Source: Lachnospiraceae bacterium
Lineage (GTDB): Bacteria; Bacillota; Clostridia; Oscillospirales; CAG-272
Direction of reading: 5' to 3'
DNA: 60,798 nucleotides
Assembly (NCBI GenBank): GCA_024404495.1
Contig: JAKSPT010000017.1
Coordinates: 1-60,798 of the forward strand
The first letter of the stretch is position 1. Each line of letters begins with the position of its first letter. Of the stretch, positions 9,017-16,577 are shown piece after piece. Below the pieces are notes generated by a model that saw only the letters and a program-made list of their open reading frames with translations, was not told the origin of the DNA and did no database searches. The translations under genes were made by a program, and so were the position numbers.

Positions 9017-9365
9017 CGAAGCCTTAGCTAAGCTGCAACGGTCCCCCTTCCGTGCCAAATTCCATTTGACAGAAAAGGACAAGCAGTACGTCGCTGAAAA
9101 AGGACTGAATGTTATCCGTGAACATGCCGCTGACTTTGTAAGGCAGCGGCTTGCTCCGGCAGTTATTCCGAACGACGGTAAACAAACCCCAATGCGCGGA
9201 CACCCGGTCTTCATTGCGCAGCACGCTTGCGCTTGCTGTTGCAGGGGTTGCCTGAACAAGTGGTACAAGGTTCCTCTCGGAACAGAACTGACCGAAAGTC
9301 AGCAGGCGCGGATTGTGAATCTTTTGATGGTTTGGATAGAAGAGCAAATCAAAACAGATAATTGA
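9003..9365 (+). CDS. DUF4186 family protein, cassette passenger
   Basis: The 120-residue protein matches the small DUF4186 family over its whole length. The recognisable landmarks are the early RSPFRAKFHL, the central PPNDGKQTPMRGHPVF-like stretch (here NDGKQTPMRGHPVFIAQHA), and the cysteine group CACCCRGCL followed by KW, ending with a helical tail. The family's function is unknown; the invariant His and Cys residues suggest a metal or thiol site. It is the only credible protein-coding gene between the terminal repeats and is followed by its own terminator, so it is the cargo. Its start codon overlaps the short upstream frame, and only a weak AAAGG lies 20 bases away, so coupled translation is plausible. 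Confidence 0.8.
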   Translation: MATIDEALAKLQRSPFRAKFHLTEKDKQYVAEKGLNVIREHAADFVRQRLAPAVIPNDGKQTPMRGHPVFIAQHACACCCRGCLNKWYKVPLGTELTESQQARIVNLLMVWIEEQIKTDN

Positions 9366-9389
9366 TAGCCCCTCGGCGACAAAAAAATG

Positions 9390-9435
9390 AACCCCCTCCC
9401 TCGTTTACAAAAGTAAACTTGGGAAGGGGTTTTTC
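9390..9435 (+). terminator. Terminator inside the cassette
   Basis: AACCCCCTCCC and GTTTAC pair with GTAAAC and GGGAAGGGG around an AAAA loop, followed by TTTTT. It lies just after the DUF4186 stop and before the right terminal repeat. Confidence 0.8.
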
Positions 9436-9464
9436 CGTCATTAGGGCTTAACTTAATGACATTG

Positions 9465-9474
9465 CTCCTTGCGG
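9465..9474 (+). repeat. Right target-site duplication of the cassette
   Basis: CTCCTTGCGG, identical to 8753-8762. Beyond it the right arm of the interrupted terminator begins after two bases. Confidence 0.8.
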
Positions 9475-9549
9475 ACGGGGATTCTTTTCGGTTTCCGTTC
9501 TGTTTTTCCGTTTTTCATCATAACGTTTTGGAAGAACAGGAGGGATCGG

Positions 9550-10890
9550 GTGCTTTCGTTTCTGAATACTTTCGTTTTCGGTCCGCTGCTTCCGGTATTT
9601 CTGATCTGCTCCGGAATTTTTCTGTCGTTCCGGCTTTCCTTTTTCCCGTTTTGTCATCCGGTGCGCTGTCTGCGGGGAATGCTGCCGGGGAAGGAGAAGG
9701 GAACGCTTCGACCGACCCTGCTCGCTCTCGCGGGAACCCTCGGCGTCGGGAATATCACGGGCGTCGCGGCGGCGATCACGGCAGGAGGACCGGGCGCGCT
9801 CTTCTGGATGTGGGTCTCTGCGTTCGCAGCCTCCTTTGTCAAATACGCCGAGGTCGTCCTCGCGCTGAAATACCGCCGCAGGGAAGGCGCGGGCGCGCCC
9901 TACTACATCCGGGACGGATTGGGTCTGACGCGCCTTGCGTGCTTTTTCTCGGGCGTCCTGCTGCTCGCGGATTTTACCGTCGGCTGCCCGGTGCAGGTAT
10001 TTGCCGCCGCGGAGGCGCTGCGCTTTTCCTTCGGGATCCCGCCCGCCGTCACGGGGCTCGTCTTTGCCGCTCTCGTTCTGCTCGCGCTCTTCGGCGGAAA
10101 GGAGCGGATCTCGTCGCTGACCGCTGTGCTCGTCCCGGTCCTCGCCGCGTTTTACGTTCTCGTCTCCGCGTTCATTCTCGTCCGCGGTGCCGGTGATCTG
10201 CCGGAGGTGTTCCTTTCTGTTTTCCGCTCGGCGTTCCTGCCCGATGCCGGAAAAGCGGGTGTCGGCGGGTTTCTGCTTTCCCGCGCCCTCCGTTTCGGTA
10301 CGGCGCGCGGCGTGCTTTCCAACGAGGCGGGCTGCGGCACCGCGCCCTTCGCGCACGCGGAGGCAAAAACAAAAGTCCCCGCGGAGCAGGGACTTTTCGG
10401 GATTCTGGAGGTAATGATCGACACGCCGGTCCTCTGTACGCTGACCGGGCTCGTGATCCTTCTGTCGCCGGAGCCGATCGGGTCCGGCGGCGGGACCGGG
10501 CTTGCGATCCGGGCGTATGCCGCCGGGGCGGGGGAGACTGCCGGAAAAGCGGTGGCACTTTCCTGCGCGCTTTTCGCTTACGCCTCGGTGATCGCGTGGG
10601 CGTATTACGGGACGGAGGCGCTGACCTTTCTCGGGATCGGCGAAAAAGGAAAGCGCTGCTATCTGTTTCTATCGGGCGCGTTCACGGCGGTCGGCGCTCT
10701 GTTTTCTCCCGCTCTCGTATGGGAGCTCGCGGACCTTTCGACGGCGGTGATGACCGTAACGAACACGTCCTGCGTCCTTCTCCTTTCGGGTGAGGTCAGG
10801 AGCGAAACGGAAGCGTATTTCAGACGGGAAGGGGATGCTTCAGCGGGGTTCCGACGGTCGAGGCGAATAGTTTTTCATCCTCCTCGGTAA
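9550..10890 (+). CDS. AGCS family sodium:amino-acid symporter
   Basis: A 446-residue membrane protein of the alanine/glycine:cation symporter family. It has the family signature GTLGVGNITG at residues 62-71, the GGPGALFWMW stretch, and the later FLLSRALRFGTARGVLSNEAGCGTAP-type region with GVLSNEAG. These carriers import alanine or glycine with Na+. The start is GTG at 9550, chosen because AGGAGGG lies five bases upstream; frames reaching further upstream run into the old terminator. The 3' end overlaps the convergent hom gene by 71 bp. At 446 residues it is on the short side of the family (about 450-540) and diverges from the second AGCS copy at 22836-24443. No promoter or riboswitch is evident ahead of it. 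Confidence 0.88.
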   Translation: MLSFLNTFVFGPLLPVFLICSGIFLSFRLSFFPFCHPVRCLRGMLPGKEKGTLRPTLLALAGTLGVGNITGVAAAITAGGPGALFWMWVSAFAASFVKYAEVVLALKYRRREGAGAPYYIRDGLGLTRLACFFSGVLLLADFTVGCPVQVFAAAEALRFSFGIPPAVTGLVFAALVLLALFGGKERISSLTAVLVPVLAAFYVLVSAFILVRGAGDLPEVFLSVFRSAFLPDAGKAGVGGFLLSRALRFGTARGVLSNEAGCGTAPFAHAEAKTKVPAEQGLFGILEVMIDTPVLCTLTGLVILLSPEPIGSGGGTGLAIRAYAAGAGETAGKAVALSCALFAYASVIAWAYYGTEALTFLGIGEKGKRCYLFLSGAFTAVGALFSPALVWELADLSTAVMTVTNTSCVLLLSGEVRSETEAYFRREGDASAGFRRSRRIVFHPPR

Positions 10891-11899
10891 AGGGGACCAG
10901 AAGCGATTCGTCGCGGTTCCACAGCGTCTGCGCGGGCTGCTTGTCCCCGCAGCGGAGGATATCGACGATATCGGAAACGACGGCGCTCGCGGTGGGGAGC
11001 TTTCCGGCGCCTCTGCCGTAGAAGAGCAGATCGCCGACGGCGTTTCCGTGGACGGCAATGCCGTTGAACACGTCGTCAATGTGGGAAAGCGGATTGGAGC
11101 CGAGAACGGCGCAGGGAGAGACCGAGAGCGCAACGGTGCCGTCGGCGTGCTTCACGGCTCTGCCGATCAGCTTGACCGAAGCGCCCGAGGCGTTCGCGTT
11201 CTTCACGTCCCCGGCGGTGACGCGGGTAATGCCCTCGCATTCCACCTTTTCAAAGGGGATCAGAACGCCGAAGGCGACGGCGGCGAGGATGCAGATCTTG
11301 CGGCAGGCGTCGTATCCCTCGACGTCCGCGGTGGGATCCGCCTCCGCGTAGCCGAGCTTTTTCGCGGTCGCGAGGGCGTCCTCAAAGGAGGTGCCCTTGT
11401 CGCGCATTTCGGTGAGGATATAGTTGGTGGTGCCGTTCAGGATGCCCTCGATCGCGGTGATCTCGTTGCCCGCGAGCGCGTCTCCGGTCAGCGGACGGAG
11501 GATCGGGATCCCGCCGCCGACGCTCGCCTCGAACAGATAACGGACCTTCTTTTCCCGTGCAAGCGCGAGAAGCTCGGGACCGCAGTCGGCAACGACGGCT
11601 TTGTTGGAGGTGACGACGTTCTTCCCGGCAAGGAGAGCCGCCTTCGTGAAATCGGAGGCGGGATGCACACCGCCCATCATTTCGCATACGACCTTCACCT
11701 CGGGGTCGGAAAGGATCGGCGCGATATCGTGAACGACCTTATTCCCAAGGGGATGCTCCGGGAATTCGCGCAGATCGAGGATATAGGCGATTTCGATTTC
11801 GTCGGAAAGGAGCGCGGTGAGCTTTTCGCGGTTCATGTCGATGACGTCCGCGACGCCCTGACCGACCGTTCCGAATCCGAGAATGGCAATTTTCAGCAT
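10820..11899 (-). CDS. hom: Homoserine dehydrogenase
   Basis: This 359-residue enzyme reduces aspartate semialdehyde to homoserine, the branch step to threonine and methionine. The nucleotide-binding loop GFGTVGQG lies at residues 8-15, the SNKAVVA stretch near 100 and the substrate-site segment GYAEADPTADVEGYDACRK near 195-213. Most bacterial forms are 400-430 residues with a C-terminal ACT domain for threonine feedback; that domain is missing here. GAGGT precedes the ATG and a consensus promoter lies upstream. Threonine synthase (thrC) is 43 kb away, and no thrB or aspartokinase is in the window. Its 3' end overlaps the convergent symporter gene. Confidence 0.93.
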   Translation of the reverse strand: MLKIAILGFGTVGQGVADVIDMNREKLTALLSDEIEIAYILDLREFPEHPLGNKVVHDIAPILSDPEVKVVCEMMGGVHPASDFTKAALLAGKNVVTSNKAVVADCGPELLALAREKKVRYLFEASVGGGIPILRPLTGDALAGNEITAIEGILNGTTNYILTEMRDKGTSFEDALATAKKLGYAEADPTADVEGYDACRKICILAAVAFGVLIPFEKVECEGITRVTAGDVKNANASGASVKLIGRAVKHADGTVALSVSPCAVLGSNPLSHIDDVFNGIAVHGNAVGDLLFYGRGAGKLPTASAVVSDIVDILRCGDKQPAQTLWNRDESLLVPFTEEDEKLFASTVGTPLKHPLPV

Positions 11900-11931
11900 A
11901 TGAATACCTCAATATTATATTGATTCACGTT

Positions 11932-11960
11932 ATTATAGCATCGTTTTCTCCCGATTTCAA
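11932..11960 (-). promoter_or_regulatory. Promoter of hom
   Basis: On the minus strand: TTGAAA (11960-11955), 17 bp, TATAAT (11937-11932). No T-box or other leader RNA is visible in the 33-base leader. Confidence 0.8.
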
Positions 11961-12001
11961 TACTTTCGGGTGAAATTGTGTCAAAAAGGGAGAAAAAACG
12001 C

Positions 12002-12030
12002 TTGACAAAGCGGAACCCCGCGGATATAAT
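12002..12030 (+). promoter_or_regulatory. Promoter of the acyl carrier protein gene
   Basis: TTGACA (12002-12007), 17 bp, TATAAT (12025-12030). The leader contains a small GAAAGG/CCTTTC hairpin near 12063-12080. Confidence 0.85.
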
Positions 12031-12097
12031 AAGATTGTTGCGGGACACCCCGTAAGTCGAAAGAAAGGATCCCTTTCGGGGGATTTGGTGAACAGGC

Positions 12098-12331
12098 ATG
12101 TTTGAAACCGTAAAAAATATTCTCGTTGAAGAGATGCAGATCAAGGAAGAGGACGTAACGCCCGAAGCCGAACTGATCAACGATCTCGGAATCAACTCTC
12201 TTGAGCTCGCCGATATGATCCTCATCTGCGAGGAGCGCTTCAATATCGAGATCAAAGACGAGGACATCCATAAGTTTATTACCGTCGGCAACGTTGTCGA
12301 CTATCTGAAGGAAGCTACCGGCGAAAACTGA
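12098..12331 (+). CDS. acpP: Acyl carrier protein
   Basis: The 77-residue acidic four-helix protein carries the phosphopantetheine attachment motif DLGINSLEL with Ser34, the usual length and charge of fatty-acid synthase ACP. It carries growing acyl chains as thioesters in the cytoplasm. No fatty-acid biosynthesis gene is adjacent, so it could serve either general lipid synthesis or a specialised pathway; the typical IKEEDV N-terminal region favours the general ACP. GGTGA six bases before the ATG is the likely ribosome binding site. Confidence 0.9.
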   Translation: MFETVKNILVEEMQIKEEDVTPEAELINDLGINSLELADMILICEERFNIEIKDEDIHKFITVGNVVDYLKEATGEN

Positions 12332-12358
12332 TCCGGCAAGCGGTCATAAAGAACCTTA

Positions 12359-12411
12359 CGGGCTGTCGCGATGCTTCCGGGGACCGGGAGCGGGCAACAG
12401 CCCGAACTTTT
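12359..12411 (+). terminator. Possible attenuator or terminator after acpP
   Basis: CGGGCTGT (12359-12366) pairs with ACAGCCCG (12397-12404) around an inner GC-rich hairpin, followed by AACTTTT. The short T-run makes it a weak terminator; it may only lower expression of the next gene. Confidence 0.4.
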
Positions 12412-12427
12412 GAAGAGGTGAATTCGT

Positions 12428-13063
12428 ATGGGTTGGGCAAAAACGCTTCTCGTCGTTCTGCTCGCCGCGGCGCTTGCCGTGGTTCTCGTCCTTCTGTTTT
12501 TCGCGATTCGCAGAACGCTGAACCGTCAGAAGGCGAAAAAACTGATCGCGGAAGGAAAACGCGACGGGGCGCTTCTGTGCCGCGCCGTCCGTGCGGCGTA
12601 TCCCGGCGCGGCGGTTTACCGGAACCTGAAGATCCCGGTCACGAAGTCCGACGGCAGCCGCGCGTATATCCGTTCCGAGCTGACCGTGGTCGGCAAAAGC
12701 GGTATCACCCTGATCTCCTCCCACCCCTACGGCGGAAAGATCGACAATCCCTATCACGGGGATTGGGTAGCGTACGAGGGTGACGATCCCGTCATCTTCC
12801 GCAATCCGCTCGAACGCGGCTCGTCGGTCGCCGGGGCGATCGGCAGGAATCTGAAAAAGCAGGGGCTGAGCAATATCCCGCTGACCCCGCTCGCCGTTTT
12901 CCTCGGGGATCACCTCTTTTTCAATCACGAATCCGACCGTGTCCTCCGGCTCGACGAATTCCTTGACCGGCTCGACGCGCTTTCCGCAAACAGCTTTCTT
13001 TCCGCACCGGAGAGAAAAGCGGTCTGCGGGATCCTCTCCGGCTATTCGGAAAACAAACGGTAA
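12428..13063 (+). CDS. Membrane-anchored NERD-like protein with altered active site
   Basis: A 211-residue protein with one N-terminal membrane helix (about residues 5-27), a basic stretch, then a domain at about 55-135 that follows the NERD (nuclease-related) pattern: a beta hairpin, RSELTVVGKSGI, an ISS..PYGGKI segment, a W.AY strand and an FRNPLERG segment corresponding to the usual NPxxQ. In active NERD proteins the equivalents are an I-D-H and an E-x-K pair; here they read S-E-L and S-S-H, so the nuclease-type metal site is lost. GAGGTGA lies seven bases before the ATG. It may be read through from acpP. Function unknown; a binding or scaffold role is inference. Confidence 0.6.
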   Translation: MGWAKTLLVVLLAAALAVVLVLLFFAIRRTLNRQKAKKLIAEGKRDGALLCRAVRAAYPGAAVYRNLKIPVTKSDGSRAYIRSELTVVGKSGITLISSHPYGGKIDNPYHGDWVAYEGDDPVIFRNPLERGSSVAGAIGRNLKKQGLSNIPLTPLAVFLGDHLFFNHESDRVLRLDEFLDRLDALSANSFLSAPERKAVCGILSGYSENKR

Positions 13064-13136
13064 TACCGTACGAAAGACGCTTTCCCGCTTCGGGAGAGCG
13101 TTTTATCTTTTTCGGGAAAACCGGGCGGTTTCCGTC

Positions 13137-13165
13137 TTGACAAGCGCTCTTTCGCGGTGTATAAT
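13137..13165 (+). promoter_or_regulatory. Promoter of the MFS gene
   Basis: TTGACA (13137-13142), 17 bp, TATAAT (13160-13165). It overlaps upstream in-frame start codons of the next gene and rules them out. Confidence 0.85.
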
Positions 13166-13201
13166 ATCGTTCCGATGAATCGCAAAAAGGAGCGGCAGAC
13201 C

Positions 13202-14458
13202 ATGGAAGAAAAGACGCTGAAGCGAAGCCGGGTGATGTATATCATCGAGGCAGGGCTGGAATATCTGATCGCGATCCTCGTTTCGGGGACGTTTCTCGCG
13301 CAGCTTACGGGCGCGCTCGGGTTCAGCGACAGCCTGACCGGGATCCTTTCCTCGATCATTTCGCTCGGCTGCCTTTTTCAGATGCTTTCGGTCTTTTACC
13401 GCAGAAAAACGGTAAAGAAATACGTCGTCGGGCTCAGCATCGCGAATCAGCTTCTCTTCATGCTGCTTTTCGTGATCCCGCTCGGGGAGAATATCCCCTC
13501 CGGCGTCAAGACGGCGCTCTTCATCGGGCTGATCGTGATCGCGTATTTTCTCTATTACATCGCGCATCCGAAAAAGATCAACTGGCTGATGTCGCTCGTC
13601 GATCCGGCGGAGCGCGGCTCGTTCACCGCGGTCAAGGAGATCATCTCGCTCATCATGGGCATCGTATTTTCGCTCCTGATGGGCAGGCTCGTCGATTATT
13701 ACAAGGACAGAGGGGAGATCCGGACCGCTTTCCTCTTCTGCGGCGCGGCGGTCTTTCTTCTGACGGTCGGACACACGCTGACGCTGCTGTTTTCCGCAGA
13801 GCCCGAAATGCCGCAGCCCGAAAGGAAGAAGGGCGCGATGCTTTCCCTTCTGAAGGACAAAACGGTATGGAAGATCGCGCTTCTGTTCTCGGGATGGTAC
13901 CTCGCGAGCTACGTTTCCACGCCCTTTTACGGGGCGTATCAGATCGAAACGCTCGGCTTTTCCCAGTCGCTTTCTGTCGCGCTTGCCTCGGCGGGCTCGG
14001 TGATCCGGATGTTCGTGGAGCTGCCGTGGGGAAGGTACGCCGACCGCAATTCCTTTGCAGCGATGCTGCGCGGGTGTATGATCTTCGCGTTTCTCTCCTT
14101 CGTCAGCGCGGCGTTTGCCCGTCCCGGGACGGGGATCGTCTGCATCGCCTTGTATCAGATCTTTCAGGGGATCGCGGCGGGCGGCATCAGCAGCGCGCTG
14201 ATCAACGTCGTTTTTGAATCCGTCTCCCCCGAAAAGAGAGCGGATTCCCTCGCCGTCACGCAGGCGATCGCGGGGACCTGCGGCTTCCTTGCGACCCTTG
14301 CGGTCAGCCCGCTCATTTCCTTCGTTCAGAATAACGGAAACCGTCTGTTCTCGATCCCGATCTACGCCCAGCAGGTCACGTCGGTCATTTCTGCGGTGCT
14401 GATCGTGCTGACCGTGCTGTATCTGACCTTCGTCATCATGAAGAAAAAGAAAAACTGA
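13202..14458 (+). CDS. MFS family transporter
   Basis: A 418-residue polytopic protein with twelve membrane segments in two halves joined by a hydrophilic stretch near residue 215, as in the major facilitator superfamily. A positively charged loop PKKINWLM lies after the fourth helix and RYADR, a variant of the MFS loop motif, near residue 275. Substrate not identifiable. The ATG at 13202 has AAAGGAG nine bases upstream; the ATG at 13175 would begin almost at the transcription start and is rejected. It ends with a cytoplasmic KKKKN tail and a strong shared terminator. Confidence 0.85.
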   Translation: MEEKTLKRSRVMYIIEAGLEYLIAILVSGTFLAQLTGALGFSDSLTGILSSIISLGCLFQMLSVFYRRKTVKKYVVGLSIANQLLFMLLFVIPLGENIPSGVKTALFIGLIVIAYFLYYIAHPKKINWLMSLVDPAERGSFTAVKEIISLIMGIVFSLLMGRLVDYYKDRGEIRTAFLFCGAAVFLLTVGHTLTLLFSAEPEMPQPERKKGAMLSLLKDKTVWKIALLFSGWYLASYVSTPFYGAYQIETLGFSQSLSVALASAGSVIRMFVELPWGRYADRNSFAAMLRGCMIFAFLSFVSAAFARPGTGIVCIALYQIFQGIAAGGISSALINVVFESVSPEKRADSLAVTQAIAGTCGFLATLAVSPLISFVQNNGNRLFSIPIYAQQVTSVISAVLIVLTVLYLTFVIMKKKKN

Positions 14459-14475
14459 TCCCTCTGCAGAATACG

Positions 14476-14516
14476 AAACACGCCGGAGAAGACGAACGCT
14501 TCTCCGGCGTGTTTTC
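14476..14516. terminator. Bidirectional terminator
   Basis: A 16-bp stem (AAACACGCCGGAGAAG and complement) with a short loop, flanked by A-run and T-run, between the convergent MFS and serine hydrolase genes. Confidence 0.9.
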
Positions 14517-14525
14517 GTGTTTTCA

Positions 14526-15377
14526 TTATTCGCGGATGATTGCGTCGAAAGGAACTCTGCCTTCGTACGCGTTCCACGCGACGGCAAGACCCTTTTCGCG
14601 GTTGTATGCAAGCATCTGCCCGCGCATACCGCCTTTTCCGATCCATTTTCCGTCACCGGTCATGGGATTGAACTCGTAGCCTCTTTCCTCGGTGAGACGC
14701 ACGAATTCGCGGCTGACGACCCGCTGACCGAGCCAGTCGCCGTCACGCAGCCACAGCACGCCGAGCTTGACCATATCCTCCGTGCGGAGATAGATCCCGG
14801 TCGCGCCCATCGGATAGCCCTGCGGGCAAGTGGACCACGCGATCTCACCGTAATTCATCACGTCGAAGAGAACGGGGCGCAGAAGATCGAGGACCGATTT
14901 TCCGGTCACCTCGGAGAGCATTCTCGAAACGACGTAGAAGGAAGCGTCGGTGTACTGGAAATGCGTACCGGGTTCAAACGGAAGGGGCGTCGCAAGGACG
15001 ATGGCAAGATAATCCTTCGTGTTCCATTTTCTCGCGTCCTCGGCGTCGATATCGAGGAGCCCGCGCCCGAAGCCGGCGCCGTGGGTCATCAGATGATGGA
15101 GGGTGACGCGGTCCCAGTTTGCGTCGTACGAGGCGGGGAAGTATCTGCCGAGAACGTCTTTGACGCGGGTCTCCGGAGCGATCAGACCCCGGTCGTACGC
15201 CAGACCGACCGCGAGAACGGTGTACGCCTTCGCGATCGAGTAGCAGTTGAAGGTGGGATTGGAGGGGGTGACGACCTCGGTGCGGGAGGCGCCCCCGGCG
15301 TCTGCCTCAACGAGGGTATAGAGATTCAGATGCGCGGCTCTCACGCGCTCGGTATAGCTGATATCGGTAAGTGCCAT
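14526..15377 (-). CDS. Serine hydrolase, beta-lactamase class C / PBP-like family
   Basis: The 283-residue protein has the serine beta-lactamase fold signature: S-x-x-K as SIAK (near residue 41), a Y-x-N equivalent written YTD in FQYTDASFY, and the third motif GKGGMRGQ near the C-terminus in place of K-T/S-G. The HHLMTHGAGFG segment is common in esterase and D-aminopeptidase members. There is no signal peptide, so it is likely a cytoplasmic esterase or amidase rather than a resistance enzyme. The frame is open far upstream, but AAAGG precedes the ATG at 15377 and a promoter ends just ahead, fixing the start. Confidence 0.85.
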   Translation of the reverse strand: MALTDISYTERVRAAHLNLYTLVEADAGGASRTEVVTPSNPTFNCYSIAKAYTVLAVGLAYDRGLIAPETRVKDVLGRYFPASYDANWDRVTLHHLMTHGAGFGRGLLDIDAEDARKWNTKDYLAIVLATPLPFEPGTHFQYTDASFYVVSRMLSEVTGKSVLDLLRPVLFDVMNYGEIAWSTCPQGYPMGATGIYLRTEDMVKLGVLWLRDGDWLGQRVVSREFVRLTEERGYEFNPMTGDGKWIGKGGMRGQMLAYNREKGLAVAWNAYEGRVPFDAIIRE

Positions 15378-15411
15378 AACGGTACCGCCTTTCGTTGTTT
15401 CTGTTACCGCC

Positions 15412-15440
15412 ATTATACCATTATTGACCGTAAAAAGCAA
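15412..15440 (-). promoter_or_regulatory. Promoter of the serine hydrolase gene
   Basis: On the minus strand: TTGCTT (15440-15435), 17 bp, TATAAT (15417-15412). Confidence 0.7.
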
Positions 15441-15479
15441 GAAAAACCGCGGAATCGGGACGCGATTCGTCCGAAATTC

Positions 15480-15508
15480 TTGACAAGCGGGGACCTTTGC
15501 GGTAAAAT
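15480..15508 (+). promoter_or_regulatory. Promoter of the GH28-like/UroD/MBL trio
   Basis: TTGACA (15480-15485), 17 bp, TAAAAT (15503-15508), 34 bases before the first start codon. No other promoter is evident until the terminator at 18531. Confidence 0.75.
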
Positions 15509-15542
15509 TCAATTGGAATCCAATATCCGGAGGAGAGAAACG

Positions 15543-16574
15543 ATGAAAGACGAAATCAGACTTCAGCAAATGATCGACGCGGGCGGAGAGGTCAGGATCC
15601 CCGCCGGGACGTACGAAATCGAAAAGACCCTTGAGATCGGGGACGACACCCGTCTGTTCCTCGACCGGGGAACGGTCATCCGTCTTGCCGACGGCGCAAA
15701 CTGCCCGATGCTGACCAACCGCGTCGCGGAGGGAAAGAAGGTCACCTCCCGCTTCACCGTGGAGGGCGGTCTCTGGGACGGCAACAACGTGGGACAGAAA
15801 ACCACGGAGCTCGGGATGAACTTCGTCGGCGTCCGTGACTTCCGGATCAAAAACCTCACCGTGAAGAATCCCGGCTGTTTCTGCATCATGCTGACCGATT
15901 CCGAGTGCTATACCGTTGAGGACGTCGTTTTCGACTGCAACAACGCGACGCTGAACGAGGACGGTCTTCACGTCAACGGTTATTCGAGAGACGGATATAT
16001 CCATAATCTCAAGGGGCACACCAACGACGATATGGTCGCGCTCAATTCCGACGAGGGCGATTTCATCAGCCCGGAAAACGACATTGAAAACATCACGATC
16101 GACGGCATCTACGGCGGTGACAACGGCTGGACGGGCATCCGTCTGCTTTCCCGCGTCGCGCACGTCAGGCATATCACGATCCGCAATCTCTACGGCGCGT
16201 ATAAATTCAACGCCGTTTCCTTCACCCATTGGAACAACAGCCCGAAGAACTTCGGCTATTTCGACGATATCCTTCTCGAAAACATCCACGCCTCCTCCTG
16301 CCGTCTGACCGGCACCGGGCACGGGGGGCTGATCTGGTTCCAGCCGGATGTGGTGAACGTCGGCACGGTCGTGATCGACAAGGTCTTCCGCACCGAGGGT
16401 GAGGGGTATCTGAATTCTACCTCCCTGATCGAGATCGGCGACCGCGTGAAGATCGGGACGCTTTCGCTTTCCCGTATCTTTGAAAAAATCCCGGACGGAA
16501 AACCCACGCTGAAGATCGGAAAAGACGTTACGATCGGGAAGCTGATCTCCGACGGGACGGCGGAAGGAAACTGA
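15543..16574 (+). CDS. GH28-like right-handed beta-helix protein
   Basis: The 343-residue protein reads as a parallel beta-helix of the pectate lyase/polygalacturonase type: repeated short strands such as FVGVRDFRIKNLTVKNP, YTVEDVVFDCNN and ENITIDGIYGG. The central LNEDGLHVNGYSRDGYIHNL followed by HTNDDMVALNSD resembles the GH28 active-site region with its aspartates. There is no signal peptide, so it would act on oligosaccharides inside the cell. GGAGGAGA precedes the ATG. It starts a three-gene unit with a UroD-like and an MBL-fold gene. Substrate unknown; a lyase or an epimerase on a uronic-acid-like sugar is possible. Confidence 0.75.
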   Translation: MKDEIRLQQMIDAGGEVRIPAGTYEIEKTLEIGDDTRLFLDRGTVIRLADGANCPMLTNRVAEGKKVTSRFTVEGGLWDGNNVGQKTTELGMNFVGVRDFRIKNLTVKNPGCFCIMLTDSECYTVEDVVFDCNNATLNEDGLHVNGYSRDGYIHNLKGHTNDDMVALNSDEGDFISPENDIENITIDGIYGGDNGWTGIRLLSRVAHVRHITIRNLYGAYKFNAVSFTHWNNSPKNFGYFDDILLENIHASSCRLTGTGHGGLIWFQPDVVNVGTVVIDKVFRTEGEGYLNSTSLIEIGDRVKIGTLSLSRIFEKIPDGKPTLKIGKDVTIGKLISDGTAEGN

Positions 16575-16577
16575 ACG

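Larger units (their letters stand above)
8763..9464 (+). mobile_element. Transposase-less mobile cassette carrying a DUF4186 gene
   Basis: The element is 702 bp. It is bounded by perfect inverted repeats: GCAATGTCATTAAGTTAAG at 8762-8780 and its complement at 9447-9465, the outermost base being ambiguous with the target duplication. Direct repeats of 8-10 bp flank it. The TTAAGTTAAG core recurs in direct orientation at 8823-8832. Inside are a 31-codon frame, a DUF4186 gene and a terminator; no transposase fits. The ends resemble, from memory, those of the IS4-family IS231 group (CATGCCCATCAACTTAAG), whose mobile insertion cassettes also carry passengers and move in trans. That family link is inference; the structure is seen directly. 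Confidence 0.8.
8739..9491 (+). terminator. Terminator hairpin of the esterase gene, split by an insertion
   Basis: The left arm is CCGAAAAGAATCCCC at 8739-8753 and its exact 15-base complement is at 9477-9491, followed by a T-rich tract. If the mobile cassette and one target copy are removed, the two arms flank an 11-base loop (TCCTTGCGGAC) and make a normal intrinsic terminator 9 bp after the esterase stop codon. Confidence 0.8.

Noticed and set aside
8855..9268. Minus-strand frame of about 137 codons inside the cassette, possibly a transposase remnant
   Set aside because: It lies opposite the DUF4186 gene, shows no DDE-like or helix-turn-helix motif, and has no ribosome binding site.
12428..13063. 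NERD protein as part of a DNA-targeting defence system
   Set aside because: The catalytic residues are missing and no defence gene is adjacent.
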